Of a DNA stretch of 64,000 bases, positions 41,111 through 49,948 are shown one piece after another. The translations under genes were made by a program, and so were the position numbers. The notes beneath the pieces are model-generated. The model saw only the letters and a program-made list of their open reading frames with translations, did not search any database and was not told the DNA's origin. Every line of letters starts with the position of its first letter. The first letter of the stretch is position 1. The stretch is taken from positions 62,001-126,000 of the forward strand of contig NZ_JNZO01000003.1 of the NCBI RefSeq assembly GCF_000717595.1, written 5' to 3'. The DNA is from Streptomyces flavochromogenes (lineage in GTDB: Bacteria; Actinomycetota; Actinomycetes; Streptomycetales; Streptomycetaceae).

Positions 41111-42870
41111 CGGCCGCTCTCCAGATGCCGTCGGTGCATCCACTTCGGCAGCCCCGGTGCTTCCAGGAACCCCTCCGCGCGACCGGCCGCGAGGCCGATG
41201 CGCAGCAGGTCCGCACTCTTCTCGAAGAGCATGAATCGGGGCTCCCAGATCGGTCGGTACTTGGCGTTGGCTCGGTACAACGACTCGATCTGCCACCAGC
41301 GGGAGAAGAAGCTGAGCAGTGAACGCCACATGCGCAGCACGGGTCCCGCCCCGAGCTTCGAGCCACGTTCGAAGACGGAGCGGAACATCGCGAAGTTCAG
41401 CGAGACCTGAGTGATCCCGATCTCCTTCGCGCGCTGGAGGAGTTCGATGACCATGAACTCCATCAGGCCGTTCTCCGAATCGCGGTCACGGCGCATCAGA
41501 TCCAGCGAAAGTCCCTTCGGCCCCCACGGGACGAAGGACAGTACCGCCCGCAGCTCACCGTCCCCATCGGTGCACTCCAGCATCACGCACCGCCCGTCCC
41601 GCGGGTCGCCGAGCCGGCCGAGCGCCATCGAGAAGCCGCGCTCGGTGGCCCCGTCCCGCCAGTCGTCGGCCTTCCGCAGCAACTCGGCCATCTCCTCGGC
41701 CGGGATGTCCTCGTGGCGCCGGATCCGGACCTCGTACCCGGCCCGCTTGACCCGGTTGAAGGCCTGCCGGACCGTCCGCATGGCCCGCCCGTCCAGGGTG
41801 AACTCGTCGGTCTCCACGATCGCCTCGTCGCCCAGCTCCAAAGCGTCCAGACCGTGCCGGGCGTAGATGACCCCGGCCTCCTCGCTCGCGCCCATCACCG
41901 CCGGGATCCAGCCGTGCTCGCGCGCCTCGGCCAGCCACGGTTCGATGGCGCCGGGCCAGGCCTCGGGGTCGCCGATCGGGTCGCCCGAGGCGAGTGAGAC
42001 CCCGCCGACCACCCGGTAGGTGACGGCGGCCTTCTCGCTCGGCGACCACACGACGCTCTTCTCGCGGCGCAGCGCGAAGTAGCCGAGCGAGTCGCGGTCC
42101 CCCTGCTTGTCGAGCAGGGCCCGCAGCCGCTCCTCGTCCTCCTCGGTCAGCGGGTCGGTGGCCCGGCGGGAGCGGAAGGCGGCGAAGAGCACCGCGAACA
42201 GCAGCAGCGTGGACAGGACGTTGATGGTGACGTCGACCCAGCCGGGGGTGGTGATCCCGGCGAACCGCGAGTCGTCCGAGGCCAGGGTGATCAGCCGCAT
42301 CACGCCGTACCGCCAGCGCTCCAGGAAGGTGGAGTGGGTGGTGGAGGTGTTGGTGACGGTGACCAGGACGGCCGCGAGCAGCGAGGTGACGAGCAGTCCG
42401 CCGACCGCGACGATCGCGGCGAGCCACGGGTTGGAGCGGTCGCCCTTCGCGTAGAACTCCTTGCGGCCCAGCAGCAGCGCGAGCACGAACGCGGCGGTGA
42501 GGACCAGCGAGATCCAGTTCTGGGCGTGCTGCCGGATCTCCGGGAAGAACATCACCAGCGCGAAGAGCAGCAGGAAGAGTCCGCCGAGCACCATGTTGAG
42601 GATCCACGCGGCCCGCTTGCGCCGCCGCATGGTGATCGCGAGGAAGAGGGTGAAGACCCCCGAGGCGAAGCCCGCCGTGAGCATGTACGGGGTGAAGTAG
42701 TTGTCCTCGTTGTGGCGGCGCAGGTCCTGCCCGAAGGAGACCCAGACGGCACTCAGGAAATTGATGAACGTGACGACGCGCAGGTACCAGACGGCGAACG
42801 CGGCGCTGCGCCGTGAACGGGCGGTCGTGCCCCGGGGTGCTGCTTCGGCAGGCAAGCGGACTTCTCCCAT
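41107..42870 (-). CDS. MprF/LysX-like lysylphosphatidylglycerol synthase (DUF2156)
   Basis: A 587-residue membrane enzyme. The N-terminal third has about six transmembrane helices (FINFLSAVWVSFG, FASGVFTLFLAITM, ILNMVLGGLFLLLFALVMFF, LVTSLLAAVLVTV). The C-terminal cytoplasmic DUF2156 domain (about 250-587) has GNAT-like features: RREKSVVWSPSEKAAVTYRVVGGVSLASGDPIG, MLECTDGDGELRAVLSFVPWG and SLNFAMFRSVFERGS. Family members transfer lysine from lysyl-tRNA to phosphatidylglycerol, changing surface charge; no tRNA-synthetase domain is fused. A TATGAT 9 bp before the ATG suggests a leaderless transcript. Confidence 0.92.
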   Translation of the reverse strand: MGEVRLPAEAAPRGTTARSRRSAAFAVWYLRVVTFINFLSAVWVSFGQDLRRHNEDNYFTPYMLTAGFASGVFTLFLAITMRRRKRAAWILNMVLGGLFLLLFALVMFFPEIRQHAQNWISLVLTAAFVLALLLGRKEFYAKGDRSNPWLAAIVAVGGLLVTSLLAAVLVTVTNTSTTHSTFLERWRYGVMRLITLASDDSRFAGITTPGWVDVTINVLSTLLLFAVLFAAFRSRRATDPLTEEDEERLRALLDKQGDRDSLGYFALRREKSVVWSPSEKAAVTYRVVGGVSLASGDPIGDPEAWPGAIEPWLAEAREHGWIPAVMGASEEAGVIYARHGLDALELGDEAIVETDEFTLDGRAMRTVRQAFNRVKRAGYEVRIRRHEDIPAEEMAELLRKADDWRDGATERGFSMALGRLGDPRDGRCVMLECTDGDGELRAVLSFVPWGPKGLSLDLMRRDRDSENGLMEFMVIELLQRAKEIGITQVSLNFAMFRSVFERGSKLGAGPVLRMWRSLLSFFSRWWQIESLYRANAKYRPIWEPRFMLFEKSADLLRIGLAAGRAEGFLEAPGLPKWMHRRHLESGR

Positions 42871-42976
42871 GAAAAGCGATCATATGGGGCAGTGCTTGCT
42901 GTACGGAGACGCCGGAGACGGCCACGCGCGCGTCGCGCGTGACCGCCTCGGAGTCGATCGTTCCGACCCCCCGGCC

Positions 42977-44053
42977 TCAGGCCTCCGCAGCGCCCTCGTC
43001 GTCCGGAATGGTCGGATCCGGACGCTCGGGCAGCTCCGCGGCGAAGGCCGCCGCGGCCTTGACGAGGGGGAGTGCGAGCAATGCCCCGGTTCCCTCACCC
43101 ACATGGACGCCGTGGTCGAGCAGAGGGTTGAGCGCCATCCTGTCCAGCGCCTTCGCCTGCGCCGGCTCCCCGCTCACCTGACCCGCGAGCCACCAGTCCG
43201 GAGCCCGGAACGCCGCCCGCTGCGCCACCAGCGCGCACGCCGCGCCCACCACACCGTCCAGGATCACCGGCATCCGCCGGACCGACGCCTGCAGCAGGAA
43301 GCCGGTCATCGCCGCGAGATCCGCCCCGCCGACCGCCGCCAGCAGCTCCAGCTGATCACCCAGGACCGGCCGGGCCCGCCGCAGCGAGTCCCGGATCGCC
43401 GCGCACTTGCGCATCCATGCCAGATCGTCGATCCCGGCGCCGCCCCGGCCCGTCACCACGGAGGCGTCCGTCCCGCAGAGCGCCGCGATCAGCGTGGCGG
43501 CCGGCGTCGTCCCGCCGACGCTCAGATCCCCGAGCACCACCAGATCCGTGCCCGAGTCCGCCTCCTCGTCGGCGATCGCGATCCCGAGCCGGACCGCCGC
43601 CTCGGTCTCCTCGACCGTCAGCGCGTTCTCGACGTCGATCCGGCCGCTGCCGCGCCGCACCCGGTGGCGTACCACCTCGGCGGGCAGCAGCTCCGGGTCG
43701 CAGTCCAGACCCGCGTCCACGACCCGGACCGGCACATCCGTCGACCGGGCAAGCACCGCGATCGGGCTCGCCCCGTCCAGGACCGCGCGCACCAGCTCGT
43801 GCGCGGTGCCCGCCGGGCGCCCCGACACGTCGAGCGAGGCCACCCCGTGGTCGCCCGCGAAGAGCACCACCTTCGGCTGCTCGATCGCCCGCACCTTGAC
43901 CGAGGCCTGCGCGGCCGACAGCCACTCACCGAGCTCGTCGAGCCGACCGAGCGCCCCCGGCGGCACGGCCAGCCGCTCACGGCGCTCCTCGGCGTCACGC
44001 CGGATCCCCCCGTCGGGGCGCTCGATCAGATCGGAGAAGTCGTCCAGGTTCAC
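42977..44053 (-). CDS. cobT: Nicotinate-nucleotide-dimethylbenzimidazole phosphoribosyltransferase
   Basis: A 358-residue enzyme from a GTG at 44053 with AAGGCGG upstream. It makes alpha-ribazole phosphate for the lower ligand of cobalamin. Signatures are PPGALGRLDELGEWL, VVLFAGDHGVASLDVS, GDLSVGGTTPAATLIAAL and the C-terminal GVHVGEGTGALLALPLVKAA with the catalytic Glu. It is co-directional with the cobU fusion gene, 45 bp downstream of it, so the two are probably an operon. Confidence 0.96.
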   Translation of the reverse strand: MNLDDFSDLIERPDGGIRRDAEERRERLAVPPGALGRLDELGEWLSAAQASVKVRAIEQPKVVLFAGDHGVASLDVSGRPAGTAHELVRAVLDGASPIAVLARSTDVPVRVVDAGLDCDPELLPAEVVRHRVRRGSGRIDVENALTVEETEAAVRLGIAIADEEADSGTDLVVLGDLSVGGTTPAATLIAALCGTDASVVTGRGGAGIDDLAWMRKCAAIRDSLRRARPVLGDQLELLAAVGGADLAAMTGFLLQASVRRMPVILDGVVGAACALVAQRAAFRAPDWWLAGQVSGEPAQAKALDRMALNPLLDHGVHVGEGTGALLALPLVKAAAAFAAELPERPDPTIPDDEGAAEA

Positions 44054-44098
44054 GGATTTCCGCCTTGTGAATCAGCGAGGGCCATCGGTGCTCGCACC

Positions 44099-45301
44099 CT
44101 ACCCGCGCAGCACGAGCGCCTGACCGGCGACCACGAGGAGGACCTCCTCGCACTCGTCCGCGAAGGCCGCGTTCAGCCGGCCCAGCTCGTCACGGAAGCG
44201 GCGCCCCGCCGCCGTCGCCGGCACCACGCCCGAGCCGACCTCGTTCGTCACGGCGACGACCGTACGACGGGTCGCCCGCACCGCCGCCACCAGCTCGGCG
44301 GTCCGCTCGCGCAGCGCGCTCTGTCCGCCGGCGGCCCACGTCCTGTCGTCCCAGGCACCCACCCGGTCCATGGCATCGGTCAGCCACAACGACAGACAGT
44401 CGACGAGGAGCGCGGGACCGTCCTCTTCGAGCAGCGGTACGAGGTCACAGGTCTCGGCGGTACGCCAGGACCCCGGACGCCGCTCCCGGTGCAGGCCCAC
44501 CCGCTCCGCCCACTCCGGATCGCCCTCCCGGATCCCGCCGGTCGCCACGTACAGCACCTCGGGGAAGGTCTCCAGACGCCGCTCGGCCTCCACGGACTTC
44601 CCCGACCGGGCGCCGCCGGTCACCAGGGTCCGCCGGGGCACGTCCGGCACCTCGTGGTACTCGCCCACGTACAGCGTCGTCCCGTCCGGCACCGCCCGCG
44701 CGCCCGCCGCCGCGAGCCGCCGGTCCAGCTCGGAGCCGGTCGGCGCGTCGTGGTCCAGGTGGACGGCGACGACATCGGTCGCGGGCCCGACGGCCCCGGT
44801 GGACCGCAGCCGGGCCAGCGCGTCCGGCCGGCCCGTCACATCGGCGACCAGCATGTCGTACGGCACCCGGTGATCGTCCGGAAGTCCGGCCGGGGACCCG
44901 CCCGGCGGCAGGTAGAGCAGCGTCTCGCCGTCGGCCGAGGTCACCTCGTACCCCGTACCGGGGGAGTCCATCGGCACCGCCCGCACCCGGTGCCCGGAGA
45001 TCAGCGTCAACTCCCGTCCGTCCGGCACCCGCCCGGCGGTGGGCAGCCCCGCGGGCACCTCCACCGCGGGCCCGTCGTGCGGATGGGTCAGCAGCACCTG
45101 CCGCACGCCCACCAGCGAATGCCCGGACCGCGCGGCGGCGAGAGCGGCCCCCGGGGTCAGATCGAGCAGCAGGGCCCCGTCCACGAGCAGCGCCGTCGCG
45201 GCGCGCACCCGTGGCCCACGGGAGAGCGCGCACACGGCGCAGGAGCAGTCGGGACGGGGCAGTCCGAGCGGGGCGCCGGTGCCGAGCAGAGTCAGTTCCA
45301 C
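44099..45301 (-). CDS. cobU: MBL-fold domain fused to adenosylcobinamide kinase/GTP guanylyltransferase
   Basis: About 400 residues from a GTG at 45301 with GGAGG upstream. Residues 1-215 are metallo-beta-lactamase-like (LTLLGTGAPLGLPRPDCSCAVC, PhnP-like); the metal motif is degenerate (LTHPHDGPAV instead of HxHxDH). Residues about 222-400 are CobU: P-loop VTGGARSGKS (229-236), YVATGGIREGDPEW, the LVDCLSLWLTDAM strand and VTNEVGSGVVP. CobU phosphorylates adenosylcobinamide and adds GMP. With cobT and cobS the window encodes the complete nucleotide-loop branch. The role of the N-terminal domain is unknown. Confidence 0.92.
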   Translation of the reverse strand: MELTLLGTGAPLGLPRPDCSCAVCALSRGPRVRAATALLVDGALLLDLTPGAALAAARSGHSLVGVRQVLLTHPHDGPAVEVPAGLPTAGRVPDGRELTLISGHRVRAVPMDSPGTGYEVTSADGETLLYLPPGGSPAGLPDDHRVPYDMLVADVTGRPDALARLRSTGAVGPATDVVAVHLDHDAPTGSELDRRLAAAGARAVPDGTTLYVGEYHEVPDVPRRTLVTGGARSGKSVEAERRLETFPEVLYVATGGIREGDPEWAERVGLHRERRPGSWRTAETCDLVPLLEEDGPALLVDCLSLWLTDAMDRVGAWDDRTWAAGGQSALRERTAELVAAVRATRRTVVAVTNEVGSGVVPATAAGRRFRDELGRLNAAFADECEEVLLVVAGQALVLRG

Positions 45302-45392
45302 CCTCAGATCCTCCCGCGCCACCGCGAGCCGTGCGCGCCCGGCTACTCTGCGGGCAGGAAACCGATCATCCGGTGAGCGCCAGGAGGCGGAC

Positions 45393-45599
45393 ATGGCATG
45401 GACGTGGCGGTTCGAGAAGTCCGACGGCACGGAGGTCGAGCCGGTGGTGACGCCTGAGGAGTTCACCACCCAGGGCGACGCGGAAAGCTGGATCGGCGAA
45501 AACTGGCGCGACCTCCTCGGCGGCGGCGCGGACCAGGTGACCCTCTCGGAGGACGGGACGAAGATCTACGGCCCGATGCCCCTGAACGCGGAGGGCTAG
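45393..45599 (+). CDS. Small conserved acidic hypothetical protein
   Basis: A 68-residue protein with AGGAGG before the ATG at 45393. It reads MAWTWRFEKSDGTEVEPVV, then acidic segments such as TTQGDAESWIGENWRDLLGGGADQ, ending KIYGPMPLNAEG. It is cytoplasmic, without cysteine. Related small proteins occur in Streptomyces, but I know no function. It is divergent from cobU and closed by a strong hairpin. Confidence 0.82.
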   Translation: MAWTWRFEKSDGTEVEPVVTPEEFTTQGDAESWIGENWRDLLGGGADQVTLSEDGTKIYGPMPLNAEG

Positions 45600-45610
45600 A
45601 ACCCCGGCAC

Positions 45611-45645
45611 GAGGGGGTGCGGGGGCCCGGCCCCCGCACCCCCTC
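45611..45645. terminator. Hairpin between convergent genes
   Basis: GAGGGGGTGCGGGGG, a CCCGG loop, then CCCCCGCACCCCCTC: a 15-bp perfect stem starting 12 bp after the small gene and about 90 bp from the protease stop. Confidence 0.8.
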
Positions 45646-45735
45646 CGTGGCGCGCGTCTGCGCCCGTACGGGAACGGGGCGGGCGCGTGCCCGCGCGGAA
45701 AGGGGTGCGCGGGCCGCGGCGGCGTCGTCGCGGGC

Positions 45736-46791
45736 CTAGATCTCGCCCAGCGTGACCTCCGCCTTCTCCGTCGTCGTCCCCCGGACGTAGCTCACCGTCA
45801 CCCTGTCCCCCGGCCGCAGCGAAGCCAACGCCTCCGACAGAGACGTGATCGTCGTGATGTGCGTGTCGCCAAGCCGCGTGATCACATCCCCCGGCTTCAG
45901 CCCCGCCTGGCCCGCCGCCCCGTCCGCCGGCGCCTCGACCACCGCCACGCCCGCCGGCTCGTAGGCGTCGTTCAGGACCGTGCGGCCGGTGATGTTCAGC
46001 GCCGCCCGGCCCGAGTCGGTGACCTTGCCGTCCTCGACGATCTGGTCCGCGATCGTCCGCACCGTCGACGCCGGGATCGCGAACCCGATGCCGGCCGCCG
46101 AACCGCCGCCCATCTCCGGGTCGATCGCCGCGAGCGTCGGGATGCCGATCACCTCGCCGTCCAGGTTCACCAGCGCGCCCCCGCTGTTGCCGGGGTTGAT
46201 CGCGGCCGACGTCTGGACCATGTTCGCGATGGTCGCGCCCGTGCCGCCGCCCGTCTCTCCCTCGCTGACCGTGCGGCCCGTCGCCGAGACGATGCCCTGG
46301 GTCACGCTGCCGGACAGGCCCAGCGGCGAGCCCATCGCGAGCACGATCTGCCCCATGTCGACGGACGTCGAATCGCCGAACCTGGCCGGCTTGAGACCCT
46401 GCGGCAGCGACTCCAGCTTGATCACCGCGAGGTCCTGCTCGGGGTAGGAGGAGACGAGCTGTGCGGTGACCGGCTGCCCACCCGTCGCGGCGGTCACCGT
46501 GAAGGACTTCTCCCGTCCCACCACATGCGCGTTGGTGACGATGTGGCCCTTGTCGCCGTAGACGACCCCGGATCCGAGGCTTTCGGTCGCGTCGATCTGC
46601 ACGACGGAGGGCAGGACGTTCTTGATGACGGCCTTGTAGTCGTCCTCGAGGTCGTTGGCGGCGAGCGGCGCCGCGGCCTGCGTGGAGCGCTCCGGAGCGG
46701 GCGTGCTTCCGCCGCTGGAGCAGCCGCCGACGAGCGCGGCGGCGGTCAGGGGCAGAAGGAGACGGAGGGTGCGGGCACGGGCTGCGTCCAT
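45736..46791 (-). CDS. HtrA-like S1C serine protease with PDZ domain, lipoprotein
   Basis: About 351 residues from the ATG at 46791. The leader ends in AALVGGCSSG, a lipobox with Cys24. The trypsin-like domain carries GHIVTNAHVVG (His), EQDLAVIKL (Asp) and INPGNSGGALVNLDG (Ser). A PDZ domain follows, with AGLKPGDVITRLGDTHI. HtrA proteases degrade or act on misfolded exported proteins. Lipid anchoring places it on the outer face of the membrane. It is separate from its neighbours and preceded by a gap of about 150 bp. Confidence 0.94.
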   Translation of the reverse strand: MDAARARTLRLLLPLTAAALVGGCSSGGSTPAPERSTQAAAPLAANDLEDDYKAVIKNVLPSVVQIDATESLGSGVVYGDKGHIVTNAHVVGREKSFTVTAATGGQPVTAQLVSSYPEQDLAVIKLESLPQGLKPARFGDSTSVDMGQIVLAMGSPLGLSGSVTQGIVSATGRTVSEGETGGGTGATIANMVQTSAAINPGNSGGALVNLDGEVIGIPTLAAIDPEMGGGSAAGIGFAIPASTVRTIADQIVEDGKVTDSGRAALNITGRTVLNDAYEPAGVAVVEAPADGAAGQAGLKPGDVITRLGDTHITTITSLSEALASLRPGDRVTVSYVRGTTTEKAEVTLGEI

Positions 46792-46947
46792 GTCCGGAGT
46801 ATCCGGTTCGGCCCCGCCCCGGGCCCGGCGAGCGCACCCGATCAGGGGTGCGCGCCGCCCGGCGCGGAAGCGAGAGCGCAAGCGAAAGCAGAGGCCGACA
46901 CGCGCGCCCCCAGAGGCGGACGTGGACAGCGACGCCGCGTCAGCCCG

Positions 46948-47724
46948 TCAGCCCCGCACACCGCACAGATGCAGCAGCGCCGCCACCCGCCGGTACGGCT
47001 CCGTCCGCCCCGCCCGGTCCTCGGCGGCGAGCAGCCGCTCCAGCTCCTCGGCGGCCGGAAGGCCCGCCTCGGCCGGGATGCTGTCGGTGAAGACCCGTAC
47101 CCCGTACCAGGCGTGCAGCGGCGCCGCGATCCCGGCGAGCGTCGAGGTCAGCGCTTCCAGGCGGTCGGCCCGCACCTTCACGCCGTTGTCGTCGGTGTAG
47201 ACGTCCGAGTCGAAGCCGGTGAGCGCGCCGGACCAGTCCCCGGCGAGTCCCGGCCGCATGGAGAGGGCCCCCGCGTTCCGTACGACCAGCGAGAGGAGTC
47301 CCCCGGGGGCGAGCATCCGGGCCAGGCCCGCGAGCAGCGCGTCGGGCTCGTCCGCGTACATGAGGACGCCGTGGCAGAGGACCACGTCGAAGCTGCCGGG
47401 AAGGAAGTGCACCCCGGTCTCGCGACCGTCGCCCTCGATCAGCCGGACCCGCTCACGGATCCCGGCGGGCTCGGTCGCCAGCGACTCGCGGGCGGCCTTC
47501 AGTAGATCGGGATCGGCTTCGAGGCCGGTCACCGTGTGGCCCGCGCGGGCGAGGCGCAGTGCCTGCGTGCCCTGGCCCATGCCGGCGTCGAGGATCCGGA
47601 GTCGCTGTCCCACGGGGTAGCGGCCGGATATCTGCTCGTCGAGCTGGCGGGCGACTATCTCCTGACGGATGGTGTCGCGCAGCCCGCCGGAACCGGCGGG
47701 CCAGTGCACGACGACGGGCAGCAC
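46948..47724 (-). CDS. SAM-dependent class I methyltransferase
   Basis: A 258-residue protein. The SAM site is RLRILDAGMGQGTQALRLARAG (motif I), with VTGLEADPDLL after it, and FDVVLCHGVLMYADEPDALLAGL and APGGLLSLVVRN form motifs II and III. The start is uncertain: GTG at 47724 gives M/VLPVVVHWPAGSGG, but the in-frame sequence extends upstream towards the DUF3043 stop at 47790, which may indicate a rarer start codon and coupling. The substrate (a small molecule or tRNA) cannot be told. Confidence 0.85.
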   Translation of the reverse strand: MLPVVVHWPAGSGGLRDTIRQEIVARQLDEQISGRYPVGQRLRILDAGMGQGTQALRLARAGHTVTGLEADPDLLKAARESLATEPAGIRERVRLIEGDGRETGVHFLPGSFDVVLCHGVLMYADEPDALLAGLARMLAPGGLLSLVVRNAGALSMRPGLAGDWSGALTGFDSDVYTDDNGVKVRADRLEALTSTLAGIAAPLHAWYGVRVFTDSIPAEAGLPAAEELERLLAAEDRAGRTEPYRRVAALLHLCGVRG

Positions 47725-47789
47725 GGGACCGCCCGACTCCGACGTCGCGGCGCCGAAGGCGCGCTCGACGGGCTCCGAACTCTCGGCGC

Positions 47790-48392
47790 TCAGGGCCGCT
47801 CTCCGCGCTTGACCTGCGGCTTCGGCAGTCGCAGTCGGCGCATCTGGAGCGTACGCATCAGACCGTAGGCGATGGCGCCGCGCTTCGGCTCGTTCGGGAA
47901 GCGCTCGTTGAGCTGCTTCCGGAGCCGGATCCAGATGCCGACCGAGTCGATGACGATCAGGATGATCACACCGAGCCAGAGCAGCAGCGAGATGTTCTGC
48001 AGCGACCGGTTGGCGTTGCCGAACAGCGACAGCACGAGGATCACCACGGCCATCGGCAGGAAGAACTCGGCGATCGCGAACCGCGAGTCGACGAAGTCGC
48101 GCACGAAGCGGCGGACCGGACCCTTGTCGCGGGCCGGCAGGAAACGCTCGTCGCCACTGGCCAGCGCCTCGCGCTGACGGGCGAGGTCCGAGCGGCGTGC
48201 CTCGCGCTGGCGCTTGGCGGCCTCCTTGCGGTCGGTCGGCACCGTCGCGGCGCGACGGCGCTGGGTCTGCGCCTCACTCCGCTTCGGGGTCGGGCGGCCC
48301 TTGGGGGCCTCGGGGTCGCGGGGCTGCTTGGAAAGGTCCGCCGTCACCTTGTCGGTGGGGGCCTTCTCGTCCTTCGAACGGCTACGGAACAC
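47790..48392 (-). CDS. DUF3043 membrane protein
   Basis: About 200 residues; the start is ambiguous between GTG 48392 and TTG 48401. The N-terminal half is highly charged (RRRAATVPTDRKEAAKRQREARR), likely a coiled coil, and the second half has two transmembrane helices (AEFFLPMAVVILVLSLFG and LLLWLGVIILIVIDSVG), followed by a basic tail. This is the DUF3043 family, universal in actinobacteria, of unknown function. It lies immediately upstream of the methyltransferase and is divergent from pspA. Confidence 0.88.
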   Translation of the reverse strand: MFRSRSKDEKAPTDKVTADLSKQPRDPEAPKGRPTPKRSEAQTQRRRAATVPTDRKEAAKRQREARRSDLARQREALASGDERFLPARDKGPVRRFVRDFVDSRFAIAEFFLPMAVVILVLSLFGNANRSLQNISLLLWLGVIILIVIDSVGIWIRLRKQLNERFPNEPKRGAIAYGLMRTLQMRRLRLPKPQVKRGERP

Positions 48393-48664
48393 AAAACCCA
48401 AGGGTACGGGGTGGCGGGCATGAACCCCATGCCGGGCGGGAACGATCCGCTAACAGAGTGCGTCTACGGCGGTACGTACGCAGGACAGGCGCGGTTTCCC
48501 CTAGATCCATCTACTCCCTGCGCGGGAGGGGAGGCCGGGCGTAGTCGTCCTTGGGGAGGAGCGCATCCGGCTCCGAACAGTGCGGTAATGGAGACAGGGC
48601 CCGTACTGTGGATCCTGTCGAAAAGCTGGAGCCGAAGTCCGTCAGAAGGGGGCGCGCGAAGCCC

Positions 48665-49465
48665 ATGAGCGGTGTCATGAAGCGTATGGGGATGATCTTC
48701 CGCGCGAAGGCGAACAAGGCCCTTGACCGGGCCGAGGATCCGCGCGAGACGCTCGATTACTCCTACCAGAAGCAACTGGAGCTGCTGCAGAAGGTGCGAC
48801 GGGGTGTCGCCGACGTCGCCACCTCCCGCAAGCGGCTCGAACTGCAGCTGAACCAGCTGCAGGGCCAGTCGGCCAAGCTGGAGGACCAGGGCCGCAAGGC
48901 GCTGGCACTCGGCCGCGAGGACCTGGCGCGCGAGGCGCTGTCCCGCCGCGCCGCCCTCCAGCAGCAGGTCAGCGACCTGGAGGTGCAGCACCAGACGCTG
49001 CAGGGCGAGGAGGAGAAGCTCACCCTCGCCGCCCAGCGTCTTCAGGCCAAGGTGGACGCCTTCCGCACCAAGAAGGAGACCATCAAGGCGACCTACACGG
49101 CGGCCCAGGCGCAGCCCCGGATCGCCGAGTCCTTCTCCGGCATCTCGGAGGAGATGAGCGACGTCGGTCTCGCGATCCAGCGGGCCGAGGACAAGACCGC
49201 CCAGCTCCAGGCGCGCGCCGGCGCGATCGACGAGCTGCTCGCCTCGGGCGCCCTGGACGACCAGTCCGGGCTCGCGAAGGACGACATCCAGGCGGAGCTC
49301 GACCGGCTCTCGGGCGGTACGGACGTCGAGCTGGAGCTCCAGCGGATGAAGGCGGAGCTGGCCGGCGGCCCGTCGGCGCAGCAGCAGGCGATCGAGGGCG
49401 GTGGCGCGGCCGCGCCGCAGGACGCCCCGCAGCAGCCGCAGTCCCACCCGCGCTTCGAGAAGTAG
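48665..49465 (+). CDS. pspA: PspA/IM30 family envelope-stress protein
   Basis: A 266-residue coiled-coil protein. MSGVMKRMGMIFRAKANKALDRAEDP is the PspA N-terminus (amphipathic helix), followed by heptad-rich segments (LEQ-type helices, QLNQLQGQSAKLEDQGRKAL). PspA is an ESCRT-III-like protein that assembles on damaged membranes. A variable Gln/Pro-rich tail ends HPRFEK. The ATG at 48665 is supported by this homology; an ATG at 48677 is possible. It is followed 74 bp later by its partner gene. Confidence 0.95.
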   Translation: MSGVMKRMGMIFRAKANKALDRAEDPRETLDYSYQKQLELLQKVRRGVADVATSRKRLELQLNQLQGQSAKLEDQGRKALALGREDLAREALSRRAALQQQVSDLEVQHQTLQGEEEKLTLAAQRLQAKVDAFRTKKETIKATYTAAQAQPRIAESFSGISEEMSDVGLAIQRAEDKTAQLQARAGAIDELLASGALDDQSGLAKDDIQAELDRLSGGTDVELELQRMKAELAGGPSAQQQAIEGGGAAAPQDAPQQPQSHPRFEK

Positions 49466-49539
49466 GCGACGGCACGCGTCGGCGACGACATGTCGCCGAC
49501 GTCACGTAGGCGACAGCCCGCGAACAGACAGGACGCGTC

Positions 49540-49818
49540 ATGATCGTACGGATCATGGGGGAGGGCCAGTTGGCGCTGGCCGACAGCCACCTCGTCGAGC
49601 TGAACAAGCTCGACGACGAGCTGCTCGACGAGATGGAGTCGGGGGACCAGGAAGGTTTTCGGCGCACGCTGAACGCCCTCCTGGACGAGGTCCGGCGGCT
49701 CGGCACGCCCCTGCCGGACGACGCGCTGGAACCCTCGGAGCTGATCCTCCCCGCTCCGGACGCGGGCCTGGACGAGGTCCGGCAGATGCTCTCCGACGAC
49801 GGTCTCATCCCCGGCTGA
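49540..49818 (+). CDS. PspA-associated protein (PspAA-like)
   Basis: A 92-residue acidic protein, MIVRIMGEGQLALADSHLVELNKLDDELL, followed by another helical region (FRRTLNALLDEVRRLGTPLPDDALEPSELILP). This matches the PspAA proteins encoded directly after pspA in actinobacteria. It likely binds PspA and tunes its assembly or envelope signalling. It shares transcription with pspA and is closed by the hairpin at 49848. Confidence 0.88.
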   Translation: MIVRIMGEGQLALADSHLVELNKLDDELLDEMESGDQEGFRRTLNALLDEVRRLGTPLPDDALEPSELILPAPDAGLDEVRQMLSDDGLIPG

Positions 49819-49847
49819 CGACCCTGCCGGCCGACGACCCTGAACGA

Positions 49848-49879
49848 CGGTCCCGCCACCCCTAGGGGTGGCGGGACCG
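49848..49879 (+). terminator. Terminator of the pspA operon
   Basis: CGGTCCCGCCACCC, CTAG, GGGTGGCGGGACCG: a fully palindromic 32-bp hairpin 30 bp after the PspAA stop. Confidence 0.85.
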
Positions 49880-49948
49880 CGCGTTTCCCGCCGGGGCCGC
49901 GCCGGAGCGGGACCGGCCGCCCCCTCACGCCCCGTACCGTTGTTGCCC

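Noticed and set aside
45302..45392. Cobalamin riboswitch before the cobU-cobT genes
   Set aside because: The gap is only about 90 bp and shows no B12-box-like element; none is seen before cobS either.
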